A stretch of DNA of 64,000 nucleotides from Actinernus sp. WN-2022 (taxonomy: Eukaryota > Cnidaria > Anthozoa > Actiniaria > Actinernidae). The stretch lies in NCBI GenBank assembly GCA_030867875.1, contig JAOWCC010000577.1:75697012-75761011 (forward strand), written 5' to 3'. Below, piece after piece: positions 54,166 to 64,000 of this stretch. The translations under genes were made by a program, and so were the position numbers. Every line of letters begins with the position of its first letter. Position 1 is the stretch's first letter. Under the pieces are notes generated by a model. The model had not been told where the DNA came from and searched no databases. It was given only the letters and a program-made list of their open reading frames with translations.

Positions 54166-54817
54166 ATGGTAATCTTAAATGTCACCTGTCCTACGGCTGA
54201 CCATACGGTCTACTTCGACCACCCTATTCGTATCCAAAATATTTCGCTAGTTGAGGTCACTATTAGTCATAATTGGTGGAACCTAGCTGAGAAAGGGAGC
54301 TTTAAGTGGGATGACAATAGTGTGGTGTTTCCATACGAAATTACGGCGGGACATTATAGTACAGCAAACTTGATAACCTACTTCGATCCCGCAGTTGAGG
54401 CTGGTTTCTTGAAATTCATAGACCACCCATTTAGGAAATATTGGATTATAGAGGTCAAGAAACCAATCCAGTTCACTAAGAATATCTGCGATTTGTTTGG
54501 TATCGAAGTAAATAAAGATGTGACAGACTACGTGACTATCGATGTGGGAAAATACACCCTGGTGCCACAAGATATTGATTATGCATATATCTACTGTGAT
54601 GTGGTAGATTCCGACTTCTCACTTCTTGATGGGAAGCCATCTAAAATCCTACATATTTTTCATATGGTAGACCAGTTTTAAAGCAACAACTTACTTTCCA
54701 CCAACCCTCATACCCATTCGAGCCCTAGGAACAATGCGGAACTACATTCGCCTCACAGTTCGTGATGAGAAAGGCAATCTCATAGACTTCAACAAGCAGC
54801 CTCATATTGAAGATTGA
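54166..54817 (+). pseudogene. Penton (minor capsid)-like protein, frameshifted
   Basis: Starts at ATG 54166 (an upstream GTG at 54160 is in frame but not needed). It is beta-rich: VTCPTADHTVYFDHPIRIQN, VVFPYEITAGHYSTANLITY, YWIIEVKKPIQFTKNICDLF and YVTIDVGKYTLVP. This arrangement, with an 'aGhYs..nLi' helix in a beta frame, suits the single jelly-roll penton of Polintons. A stop at 54679-54681 is followed in another frame by FPPTLIPIRALGTMRNYIRL and ends at TGA 54815-54817, so one frame change near 54670 splits it. Total ~215 codons. The assignment is tentative. Confidence 0.5.
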
Positions 54818-54834
54818 GTAAACCATACGTATAT

Positions 54835-55462
54835 ATGGTGGTAAGCGATTTGATTCAAAAACATCCAACGGCGGCGGCCTATCACCAGCTCTCCTCATCC
54901 GAAACTGGTTTGCCTGGAGAGAACTTTCGTCGGCGAGATGTCCGTGATACGCTAGAGAGCATCAAAGCCCAAGGACAACACTATGAAGTGGTGCGTAAAA
55001 AAATATGCCCGTGCGCAGGGAATAGTTCACGATGTCGCTGTGGCAACAGGTAGTCTATCTGTGCTTTTATCAAGCTCTGGCTTAGCGGCTGCTCTAACCG
55101 GGGTTGGTGTCATAATTGGCCTGCCACTTGGCGTTATCGGTGGACTCTGTGGGGTAATTTCAGCCGCTACGACTATTGAGGCTAAAAAGCTTGGAATAAA
55201 AGTTTCTAAACATGAGAAAACCGCTATTTTGGCGAGAGCGAAAATTAATACGATTAGTGGTCTCGTGTCAAAGGCCTTACGCGATGAAAATGTGTCTTAT
55301 TCCGAATATATTCTCATCCTCGCTGAGGCAGAAAAATATGAAACTATGAAGGTCGAAATTCGCCATAAAACTTCGGCTAGTTCGGGTGAAAAAAACGTGG
55401 AACAAATTCGAGCCGAACTCAAGCAAGAAATACGAGCACAATTCGCCAGTCTAGAGGTATAA
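54835..55462 (+). pseudogene. Glycine-rich hydrophobic protein, frameshift in A7 run
   Basis: Two frames join at an A run near 54997: MVVSDLIQKHPTAAAYHQLS ... QGQHYEVV, then YARAQGIVHDVAVATG, followed by a long hydrophobic Gly-rich stretch (GLAAALTGVGVIIGLPLGVI, about 35-40 residues) and a charged helical C-terminus (SGEKNVEQIRAELKQEIRAQ). About 209 codons. The hydrophobic block resembles membrane-inserting segments, but no family is known. It follows the penton-like gene closely (18 bp), in the same orientation. Confidence 0.55.
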
Positions 55463-55840
55463 AAATCGAAATGTCCTACGAGAGAAATAAACAAGGGTTT
55501 TATTTTCACTTTGCTAAGAGCAGCTGCACTTAATTCGTATAAATTACCGTGTTGTTTTGGTTCGTATGTAAATTTCAGATAAACATTTCTGCTCTCGGAT
55601 CGGAATTTTAGGGTCGGAATGGAATTTTATGGACCTTTTGGAATGTTGGGGACTTTTGGGAATGTGGTAGCTAATTACGAAAGCAGAAAAATATCGCGGA
55701 TTTGACTTGGTAATGAGGGCCCCAACGCTTATTCAAAGGAGTTTCATCAGACAGTCAAAAGGAATGACTAGAGTTTTTTTACTCCTACGTCATCACCTGC
55801 GAGCTGTGGCGCAGGCGAAGATCGGCGAGCCAAAACCAAC
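55463..55840. other. Non-coding spacer inside the Polinton
   Basis: About 380 bp with no open frame of note and an AATAAA near 55486. It probably holds the poly-A site of the upstream gene and the promoter of the next. Confidence 0.4.
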
Positions 55841-56113
55841 ATGAATGAAAATCAGCCTCAGAGACGCGTTCATAAGTTCCTAGAATTGCTGGCGAGTAAA
55901 ATAAAAGTATCGGCAAGTCAAGCCAGAATCAAGCTAGCTCGTAAAATGGCTGAACGAACTCGTCTGGTACGACAAAGGAAAGAGATAAAGCAAAGATTTA
56001 AAAAATTAGTAAAGGATTTAGAAACCAAAGAAGCAGAAATTGACCTCGTTGAACAAGACATACAACAACCTGAAATAATTACTAATGGAGGGTCAGATGG
56101 TGATGAAGATTAA
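55841..56113 (+). CDS. Small basic coiled-coil protein
   Basis: 90 codons, intact, ATG at 55841. Basic, helical throughout: RVHKFLELLASKIKVSASQA, KLARKMAERTRLVRQRKEIK and KKLVKDLETKEAEIDLVEQD, with an acidic tail (GGSDGDED). It looks like a coiled-coil DNA- or protein-binding factor and is the last gene before the right terminal repeat, with AATAAA (56130) and a poly-A run after it. No homologue is recognised. Confidence 0.55.
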   Translation: MNENQPQRRVHKFLELLASKIKVSASQARIKLARKMAERTRLVRQRKEIKQRFKKLVKDLETKEAEIDLVEQDIQQPEIITNGGSDGDED

Positions 56114-56200
56114 GAGCTATGTATGAAAACAATAAAGTAAAAAAAAAAAAAAAAAAATTTAAGTCAGCCATATTATGATTCTTATAAGTTTATTCGCGGG

Positions 56201-56343
56201 GCTGCTTGTCTAAATGGGTGTATACGAAATGAGAAAACTCGAAGCTCGAAATATGGTGCAACCCCGTATATAGTAGTATGAACAGTGGGGCGTTATGGCA
56301 AAGCGAGTCTGAACTGTGGGGTGAGTGGCCTCTGGGCCCGAAC
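56201..56343. repeat. Polinton terminal inverted repeat, right
   Basis: Reverse-complement partner of 43675-43817. It ends at GGCCCGAAC and is followed at once by the flanking repeat. It lacks the extra ~48 bp present at the outside of the left end. Confidence 0.88.
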
Positions 56344-56352
56344 TAACAGAGT
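56342..56352. repeat. Right flanking direct repeat of the Polinton (TSD)
   Basis: ACTAACAGAGT, matching 43618-43628. Confidence 0.65.
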
Positions 56353-56433
56353 GCGAGTCAGCGATGGGCTACCCATAAAATTTTACCAAACGTTCTGTGG
56401 TTTATTAGGTCAGGCCTTTGTAGAAGTGGCAAA
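56353..56433 (+). mobile_element. Tx1/L1-like LINE, part 2 (right of the Polinton)
   Basis: Reads SDGLPIKFYQTFCGLLGQAF. This is the 'DGLP-EFYK-W' motif that follows the region ending at 43622 in Tx1/L1 RTs, confirming that the Polinton sits inside this LINE. It is cut by the CR1 fragment at about 56434. Confidence 0.7.
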
Positions 56434-57017
56434 TTGGAGGACGCCAATTTTTATATTATAAGATCAATTCTAGGATTAGCTAAATCGAATACTTATGACA
56501 GGGCCCTTCAGTTAGTCAAAATGCGAACGTTGAAGCAGCGAAGGTATTTTCAATCACTAGTTTTATTTTTTAAATGCATGACAGAGCAAGGTCCATTATA
56601 TATCCAAGAATTTTTTAAACTACGGTTAGCTCACTATAACTTACGTGGCTCTGGTACAGAACTGGAGCAATTTCGCTTTAACACTAACTGGCTAAATAAT
56701 TCGTACTCTTCCATTACTAGCCACTTATGGAACAATCTACCCACTAAAGTACGTGAAACACCTAATTTAAAGACATTTAAGAAAATGCTCAATAAGGTAG
56801 AGCTTAACCCACACATATACAATACATAGATGTAATTTTAGCATTTTATCTTAGTTGTAAATAGATGTTTTAAAGTAGGGATTTTTTATAGTAGATTTTC
56901 AGACAGTCGTTTTAACATATTACATTTAATTTAATACGTTTAGAAACACGTGCGCGTTTTAACGAGTCTTTTAGCTCCTAGGCGTTATGTGTATAAATAA
57001 ATGATTGATTGATTGAT
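56434..57017 (+). mobile_element. CR1-like LINE 3' fragment
   Basis: Codes LKQRRYFQSLVLFFKCM, PLYIQEFFKLRLAHYNLRGS and FNTNWLNNSYSSITSHLWNN, typical of the C-terminal end of CR1/Jockey-like ORF2. It has a 3' UTR and a (TGAT)n tail ending near 57021. It is inserted in the Tx1-like LINE, which resumes just after. Confidence 0.75.
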
Positions 57018-57680
57018 TGATTGACGATAGCTACAATATAGAATGCCTTACGGAGTCTCAGTGGCAAGCACTTCTAAACACTTTAAGAAAGGCAATCGCT
57101 TAGACCTTCCAAACTGAGACCAATTAGTCTGCTATATTGTGATTATAATATTATTACTAAGGACTTGAGCCTTAGATTGGCAAACGTGTTTATAGATATA
57201 CTTAGCGAGGATAAAAATATGTTGCGTCAAGGGATGAAGCATTTCGGAAAACTTGCTATTCATCAGAGACCCAATAGATTATTGCAATGAAGAAAACATT
57301 CCCGCAATTCTACTTTCGATCGACCAGATGAAAGCCTTGGATAGGGTCAACTGGGAGTACTTATTTAAGACTAAGAAAATTTGGTTTCGGCCCATCCTTT
57401 ATCAGATGGATAAAAACACTGTATACAGACCTACATGTATCCAGCTGTATTAAGGTGAATGGTTACATATCGACCCCATTTAATCTCTCACGAGGTTTAA
57501 GGCAAGGTTGTAGCCTGAGCGCTATGTTATACGTATTAATAGCCAAGACTTTCTCGTGCACGATTAGGATTAAAAATCGTGCAAGGGGATTAAGTTACCC
57601 AAATCCAACGAGTCTTCAGTAGTTTCGCAATACGCGGACGATACGAAACTAACAGACGAAAAGTCAGCAAATCGCGCGTT
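57018..57680 (+). mobile_element. Tx1/L1-like LINE, part 3 (RT palm)
   Basis: Broken frames show ECLTESQWQALLNTL, then DYNIITKDLSLRLANVF, then IDYCNEENIPAILLSIDQMK followed by ALDRVNWEYLF (RT motif with the catalytic Asp). A FNLSRGLRQGCSLSAMLYVL block near 57478-57540 and AVVSQYADDTKLT-type sequence near 57620 (the YADD pair) follow. The MITE copy C then interrupts it. Confidence 0.75.
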
Positions 57681-58136
57681 TAAAGTACCTATTAATCTTA
57701 TTTTAGATATCAATTCTACATCAAGTGAATAGTAGAATGGTACAATATATCTTGCTTTGAATGCTGTGCCGCTGAGTTAAGCAGGTTTTAATATCCAAAA
57801 TGCTAATTAAATGACGTCAGGGGAGGCATCAATTATTATACAATTTTTTTGGTTACAATTAAACAATTTTTTTCAAATTATCAGTGTTATACCCATGGTT
57901 GAAATAAAATGATGTAAGCAATTTGTTTTCCTATATCAGTAGAAATGCTCATTCACAACCACTAAAAAGTGATTGCAGATACCTCCCCTGACGTCATGTA
58001 ATTAGCATTTCGGATATTAAAACCTACTTAACTCAGCGGCACAGCATTCAAAGCAAAATATATTTTACCATTCTACTATTCACTTCATTTAGAATTGATA
58101 TCTAAAATAAAAATGTATTGTTCATAGGCACTTTAA
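57680..58136. mobile_element. TTAA-flanked fold-back MITE, copy C
   Basis: TTAA at 57680-57683 and 58133-58136. The ~150-bp inverted arms share CTGTGCCGCTGAGTTAAG and GACGTCAGGGGAGG, around a ~160-bp centre. The ends AGTACC/AGTGCC resemble those of copies A and B, but the interior differs. It lies inside the Tx1-like LINE. Confidence 0.75.
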
Positions 58137-58320
58137 AGTGTAAGAGATATACGAAACGGCATCAGGGGCCAAAGTTAAAATGTTAGGCTTATAAGTTGGC
58201 AATGTAGACACAGCCAATGGTAACTGGGAATCACGGCTAAAAACGTTATGTATGACACTTCAGAGATGACAACAACGCGTGATGAACCAAGTAGCAGCAT
58301 CAACCCTGTAGTCTAATTAA
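58137..58320 (+). mobile_element. Tx1/L1-like LINE, part 4
   Basis: The segment with KMLGL-VGNVDTANGNWESR-type codons parallels the one at about 20815-20870, so it is the same LINE region after the RT. The sequence then loses similarity. Confidence 0.55.
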
Positions 58321-60726
58321 TTCGACTTTGCAATAATTCGAATAAATACTTAGAATTTTGTCCAAAATGACATTTATTTCTTTACTAACAACTCACAAAC
58401 TATGTATATTTTATATAAATCGATGTTGTTGTGATACAAAGGCGCCATGGAGGATAATGCATTAATGAGATGCCGTCACCCCGGGAATCGACCTAGGCTT
58501 TTACTTACGCGGTCATGGGTCAGGAAAGGTCAGTTTTCCACCATTTCAAAGAAGCGTAGAAAAGAGTATTATCTGTAAACCAAAACTTTCTTCGCAGAAG
58601 TACTCAAAACCTTTCACAGGTTCATACATTGAAAGTAGAAAAATGTCAAGACGCGTTTTTTGCCATTTTTTCCAGACAGAGTACGAAGCATTTGCATCAT
58701 GGCCGACGACGTGCAAGCAGTAAGTCGTTCTTCCGTCTTGTTTTTTATCCTTTTCCTTTGTTCTTTACACACAATTCGATTTTCCGTTCAGGGCAAGACT
58801 GCATAATACCCCGCCACTTCGAAAGATCACTTGAAAACCCCTTGTAAACTGTGCAAAATTATTCATGTAACTCAGATGTATTTAGACTCGTTGTATGAAT
58901 GATTTGGGGTTGAAAATGGTTAGGGTTTGTTTGAATTTCAGGGTTAGGATTTTAGAAGGTTCGTGTGAGAATTTGAGAAAATGAATTATTAATTAACCAA
59001 GTGGCGGGGTATTCTGCAGTTGCTCTGGAACAGAAAATTGTACCACAGCATATACTGTACATGCAGATATTGATAAACAACCCAGGGTAATATGCTATAA
59101 AAATCGATATTGATCGCCAATCAGTAAATCAATATTATTAGATTGTTTTGGTTTAACAGCTGCATCTCAGTCAGTAATATTAATACCAACATTTCAATGT
59201 GCATACATGTAGGCTTGCGAGTTTCTCACAAAGAGAGGTGTAGAATGGGCAGTAGTGCATAACTTTAAAGTCAATAAGGTATGTGAATGTTTTGTTGTCC
59301 CACCATATAAAGAGTTGACTGTAGACTGTAGTGCAGTCCATATCCAACTTACTAGCTTTGTCATGTTCAGTAGTTACATTTAACCTGGATTGATAAAGTA
59401 CACAATTTATAAGGGCACACAGTTTGTCCAAATTGCTTACAGTAACCATACATTACCACAAACCAAACTATTAATAATTTGATAAGCACAGTAGGTGGAA
59501 ATCCTTCATGTGGTGCTTCTTTTATTGTTATTATCATTTGGGGCCTTGATGTTGGACTATTTTCATCTCTCCCTCTCTGTTTTTTTAAAGCTTGTCAGCA
59601 ACAACACGTAGGTTTGAAGAACAGCCAGAGCTTTCAAATAGTTTGGCAGATGATGTTGTTCCTTTATGAGGCTACATACATGTACATAACATTACTCTTA
59701 CATATAGATTACCACATGACTGCTGGTTTGTGTGACTGTTTCCAAGACTTAAAAATAATGTTGAATATTTGTCCTTTTTCTAGACTCTCTTACAACGCTA
59801 ATGAGTTCAGTCGTATAATAATAAATATACTTAGCAAAAATTGTTAGTTTAATGACGTATTAGGCTTAATTATTAGATTGTCAAGTCCTGTTAATGAATC
59901 ATCTTTTGAATTTCAGATGGAAAGTAGTGTTAAGAAAAGGGATCTTACGATTTTAGACAAAATTGTACTTTAGGAGAAATATATAATAAATCAACAAATT
60001 CTAGTTTAGCCCACGCTCGACGCATCCAAATTTACTCTAATTAAAACGTTATTTTGTTAAATTGGTTTGGATCCATTGACAACATTGAATAGGACTCATT
60101 TTCCAATAACCTGTGTTTATTACAGGGAATGAATCAAGTATTGATTATATCTTAAGCTATCGATAGAAAGCGATCCCAAGAACAAGCCAATAGGATTTTA
60201 ATATTTCTCATTACAGATCCGTTGAAAGGTACCAAACCCATTGAACTTTCCGACAATGCAAATTAGTTACGAACTTCAAGTTGGATTTCTACGGAAAATA
60301 TCTAAAGACTCGTATGTTTTAAGCTCAAACTATGACATTTGATCTTTAGTTTCACATTTGACATATCTTATTTATGTTGTCGATCGTTTGAAACATCTTT
60401 CTTTCAAGGTCAGTTTTAATTGTTCAGGTCACGACCCTAATTACAATAGGGGTCCATGTAAAGACACCTGTATGGTTCTCAATAACTATTGTTTGTAAAT
60501 GATATAAATACAGAATGAATATCCTTTAACATAGAAGAAGATAGAGGAAGACGAAGAAGAGAAGAGTCATGGCTAGTCCACGATTCTTCATGGTCAGTCA
60601 ATGCTTAGTTATGGCCAGTCGTTGACACCAGTAATAAAGTACGTAACTATCCAACCTTGGTCGTTGTCAGCTCTACGAGAATCCCCTCAGTTCGGGAAAA
60701 GCCTCCCTGACACTAGAGCTGTTAAA
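58321..60726. other. Intergenic stretch with one possible first exon
   Basis: At 58699 an ATG reads MADDVQA followed by GTAAGT (donor after about 58719), with a pyrimidine-rich stretch (TTTTTTCCAGAC) upstream. This could be the tiny first exon of a host gene, but no further exon was recognised before 60726. Otherwise AT-rich DNA with no supported gene. Confidence 0.3.
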
Positions 60727-61342
60727 ATGGCAAGCGATGAAACCTTAAAACAACTTGGTTGATTTAACAGCACTAGGAGTCATTTTGTCTGTCCGTTCAT
60801 TCTGCAATAGGGAACCGGAGGGGTGCAGTGACTGTAATGAGCGTAAAAAGGCCCTCGTCGAAATGCTCCAGAAAAGCAAAGGTACCAGAATATTTAAAGA
60901 GAAACCTCGCAAGGCACAAAATGCAACACAGGCAAACCCCACCAAAAGGGTATATACTGGATGGTTACACGATGACCTAGGCATTGAAACTGGCGATCGT
61001 TATGTTTCATTGTTTCGTCTTTCCACATCCCTCATTGCACCAAAATTGGGACATATTATGTCATTAATCACTATCGTGGTCAGCCTCAAAGTTGCTTCCA
61101 TTGCAACAAATGAGGCCACTATCTCCAACTGCCCTTTTAAAGGGAATTGTTCCCGTTGTGGAGAATCCGGCCACAGAGCTAATACCTGCCTAATGCTCTT
61201 GATTTATCCATCTGCCCGGCCTACCTTGAACTCTACTTCTTCCATTCCTCCTACTACTACACCTCTGCTTCCACCTCCTCAACCCCCTCCACCTTCGGAA
61301 TTCTGCTCCTTCCACTGCTGCCGTGAATCCATATCCTTCTGA
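60727..61342 (+). pseudogene. Tx1-like LINE ORF1 (zinc-knuckle protein)
   Basis: Begins at ATG 60727 (MASDETLKQLG), with a one-base frame change near 60757. The main frame then runs to 61342. It includes EPEGCSDCNERKKALVEMLQ, RVYTGWLHDDLGIETGDRYV and a CCHC zinc knuckle, CSRCGESGHRANTC (CX2CX4HX4C), near residues 133-146 of the main frame. A Pro/Ser/Thr-rich tail follows. ORF1 proteins of this type bind LINE RNA. The ORF2 start lies 450 bp downstream at 61795. Confidence 0.65.
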
Positions 61343-61794
61343 AACACAGGATTCCCCTCCAGTTTCTAAAGGCGAGACATCTGCTGCAGTTCTCATCTCT
61401 TCCATCACCTCTGCACCTGTGACTCAGTCGCCTTCCACCGCATTCTTTCTACTACTACTCCCCAACGAGGTCAGCGATCCAGTAAAGCTCCTCCTGGCCC
61501 TTCTTCGTATTCCCTGGCCCCTCTAGATCTCCATCTCACGTCGTTGTCAAGGTCAAGTTCAATTTCAGTACCACACCGTTAATTATGTTTTTTAATGTTT
61601 GCTTTAAAAAAAAAAATTCTCCTCCACTTTTTCTTGGAACATTATTTTTCTTCTCATTTTCCCTTTTTTCTTGTTCTTTTTGGTATTAACGTTAATTACA
61701 TAAAAACGAGCTCTGTAAATGTTTATCTTAATATATATAAAAAAGGTGCCGTGTTAATTATAAAAAGTCTTGTTAAATTAGTAATAATTATTAC

Positions 61795-61970
61795 AATGGT
61801 AGTGATTGTTTCTATAAATATAAATGGTATCGGTAATGTGGACAAACGTTCGTGTTTAATGAATTGGCTCAATACCCTCACCCCGTCCCCTGATATTGTT
61901 TGTCTTCGAAAGACCAATTGTGCTTCTGAGGTTGAACTTAATTCCTGGTTCTCCTCTGTCTTGTGACATC
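61795..61970 (+). pseudogene. Tx1-like LINE ORF2 endonuclease N-terminus
   Basis: Starts MVVIVSININGIGNVDKRSC, then MNWLNTLTPSPDIVCLRKTN. This is the first strand and helix of the APE endonuclease. It stops at 61964-61966 (TGA) and similarity is lost soon after. It follows ORF1 (60727-61342) in the same element. Confidence 0.65.
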
Positions 61971-63494
61971 ACAGACAATTTAGATGACCCGTGCAAAAGA
62001 TCCACTCACTGAAAACATTTCTTGATTTTTGCTGGGAATAAGTCATTGCATTACGAATTAATTAAGACGGTCGATCTACGCACATTTTAAGGCAGACTTC
62101 CGTCAGATCACAAGATAGCGAAATTTGCATAAAACGAAAGCAGAAATAAAGACCAACTTGCCTGTCGACATGATATTTGGGTAGTTAAAGAAATACTTTC
62201 CGTACCCTAATATTGCTTGTTTGTCCCTTTGAAAAGGCCACAGAGACAGGCCACAAATCTGGCTCAAACCCTGGTGTGCAATGAAAAAACCACCGATACG
62301 CCTTTTAGAGGTTACTATCAACTAATAATAATAAGAGACCACTGAGCCGTCAACTGTGTCCATGGGAAAATAACCTCCAAGGTAACAGAAAACCTGCTTG
62401 CTTCGATTTTCATAGTATTTGTTTCAAATAATGTTACAAAATTTGATTGTATTGATCACGAATACAAGTAACAAGTATTTATAATAAACAAAGTATTGCA
62501 GTATCGTTTGAAAATAATGCACAGAAAATAAATGAATAGATCCGACTAAGCAAAGCGGACTTTGCATGCATGTAATACGCTCAGTGAGAAATACAAATAC
62601 GGAATGTCTGGTTTATAAAGAATTTTCTACAACTTGACATGAATAGCATGACATTATGTTACATATATGGAAGGAGTCAACTGATAAAATCTTGCACCGA
62701 CAGAGAAAAGTCTTGGTAATAAGTGGTTAAATTAAAATTCACTCTAATTCACTGAATTGTGTACAGATTGTGTACAGACTGTGTACAGATTGTGTGCAGG
62801 AACATTTTGATCAAAACGTCGCAAAACGTAATATTTAATTACATGCCAGCACGCAAGTTTGGTTGTTTTCATTGGGAGCAGACCAGCATTCGATCGACGG
62901 GTGGCTAAATACAATTTTCGAAATGCGATACTTCCAAAGGTCACACAAACCGTATTTCGAGCCATTGATGTGACTGTATTATTAGACCTGCTTGGGCAGA
63001 TCACAGACGTTGAATCGTCGTCGCTGTCTGAATGTATCACGTTTTCCTCTTTAGAGAATTACAGCGAATTATTATCGGCACGGTATTCACTGAAACTAAT
63101 ATTGATAGCACAGTAATGAATCCCTTATGCAATTTCCCACTTCCAATGCCGGAAAAAAGAATAAATATTAAAATAACACACACAGCAGATTTTCAGACTC
63201 GGACCCGCTTACGCAGTCCAAGTAATAATGAGTTTGTTGAAGTTGGTGATGAAACTCTCAAAAGACTAACACACATGCCACATGTGTTAGGCGGATGTCC
63301 ACATGGCCTATATATAAACTCATGCTATTAAGTACAATAACTAAGATTCGATGGAGATCCGGGGGCGAACAGGCTCAGGAAATATCGATTGAATAATGAG
63401 GCATCAGATGAGGTAATCGATAATATCGATTTGTTAACACCGTAGTGAGTGAGCGAGCGAGCAACATATTTCCTCCATACCGATAACTCATGGA
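61971..63494. other. Unidentified insertion or spacer between LINE parts
   Basis: About 1.5 kb without recognisable coding. Short ORFs on both strands (for example 62859-63116 and 63032-63331) have no family features. A triplet of 'TGTGTACAGATTG' units lies near 62759-62801. It may be an element inserted between the endonuclease and RT parts of the Tx1-like LINE. Confidence 0.35.
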
Positions 63495-64000
63495 TTGCTA
63501 ACGCAATATCCACGAGTTGAAAACGACCTCCTCTTTGCATGGTCAGAGTATTATCAAGAACGTTTTTCTGCAGAAGAAACTGATTTTGATATTCAAACCC
63601 TTCTTCTTTGTCATCTTGACAAACTCTTCCTGCTGATGCTTCTGAATCCTCTGAAGGGAAACTCTATTGACAAATGTCACGAAGCCCTGAAGGGTATGGG
63701 CAGGAATAACACCCATGGCATTGATGGTCTCCCAATGGAATTATATCTTGAATTCTGAGATGTCCTTGGACACGACTTACTTCATGTCCTAAACCACTCT
63801 CATTCTGTTGGCCTTCTCTCTGTCTCTCAGAGAAGAGGTTTAATTTCGCTTTTGTTTAAGAAAGGTTTTAACTATAAACTGTTGCTGGTCGACTACTTAA
63901 AGTAATGCATCATCTTGTTTCGGCTGATCTCACATGTTCTGTCCCAGGTCGTTTTATTGTAGAAAATGCTGCCTTATTAAGGGACATATGCCTCTATGCT
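63495..64000 (+). pseudogene. Tx1-like LINE reverse transcriptase, cut by window end
   Basis: The frame 63495-63758 reads FAWSEYYQERFSAEETDFDI, then CHEALKGMGRNNTHGIDGLP and MELYLEF, the Tx1/L1 lead-in to the RT. Broken frames continue with SVSQRRGLISLLFKKG and the '...ENAALLRDICLYA' region at the window end. It is probably the RT of the element whose ORF1 is at 60727. Confidence 0.7.

Larger units (their letters stand above)
43618..56352. mobile_element. Polinton/Maverick element, defective, ~12.7 kb
   Basis: It is bounded by 11-bp direct repeats and 143-bp terminal inverted repeats. The left half is polymerase (plus). The middle block is on the minus strand (integrase, retropepsin-like protein, small membrane proteins, capsid fragment). 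The right third is mixed in strand. Polinton hallmarks seen are a protein-primed PolB, an RVE integrase and jelly-roll-like capsid genes. I did not recognise an FtsK/HerA-type packaging ATPase or an adenovirus-like cysteine protease. The length is at the short end for the family (usually 15-20 kb). Confidence 0.88.

Noticed and set aside
43618..56352. Free virus genome or bacterial prophage
   Set aside because: It is flanked by a split LINE with a direct repeat, and its genes are the Polinton set, so it is an integrated animal element.
62744..63331. Candidate exons between the LINE parts
   Set aside because: Overlapping ORFs on both strands, no splice-consistent structure and no family motifs.

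Overview
This window looks like repeat-dense nuclear DNA of an animal, most likely a cnidarian and probably a coral or sea anemone. It has spliced exons with GT/AG borders, APE-type LINEs (CR1/L2-like and Tx1/L1-like), a tRNA-headed SINE, TTAA- and 8-bp-TSD MITEs, a solo LTR and a Polinton/Maverick element. No bacterial operon, rRNA, functional tRNA or CRISPR array is visible. The cnidarian assignment is inference from the repertoire of elements and gene families.

Layout. 1-7 kb: the 5' part of a CR1/L2-like LINE (minus) abuts the last exon of a multi-exon IS630/Tc1-mariner-like transposase gene (minus, exons between 1766 and 6923). 7-10.5 kb: a decayed CR1-like LINE (plus) with a 2A-like motif. 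11.4-16 kb: a spliced BEN-domain gene (plus), probably decaying, with a 1.3-kb inverted-repeat transposon in an intron. 14.4-14.8 kb: an exon-like DUF3504/Crypton-type fragment partly duplicated in inverted orientation. 17.4-18.3 kb: a solo LTR next to a ~200-bp near-perfect palindrome. 18.4-20.5 kb: a DUF6589-like gene, interrupted, followed by a Tx1-like LINE fragment. 22.6-24.1 kb: a compact run of four small plus-strand ORFs of unknown function. 24.9-27.8 kb: a SINE, a SAP + SGNH-hydrolase retroelement ORF1, and two MITEs with poly-G/C ends. 29.8-37.4 kb: a 3.8-kb segment present twice in tandem and almost identical. 37.7-39.4 kb: a SWIM-finger, MULE-like pseudogene.

43.6-56.4 kb is the centrepiece: a 12.7-kb Polinton-type element with 143-bp terminal inverted repeats and a flanking direct repeat, inserted inside a Tx1-like LINE whose coding sequence resumes on the other side. 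It carries a C2H2 finger protein, a protein-primed family-B DNA polymerase (two in-frame TAGs and a LINE insertion), an RVE integrase, a retropepsin-like domain without its catalytic Asp, a truncated major-capsid-like gene, a penton-like gene and several small membrane or coiled-coil proteins. No packaging ATPase or adenovirus-type cysteine protease was recognised. The copy is therefore defective. In its family the polymerase and integrase would replicate and insert the DNA while the jelly-roll proteins would form a capsid.

57-64 kb: remains of Tx1-like LINEs, another TTAA MITE and an intergenic stretch. Essentially every long ORF here is transposon- or virus-derived. The main exceptions are the BEN gene, perhaps the intron-containing transposase gene, and the unknown four-ORF cassette.
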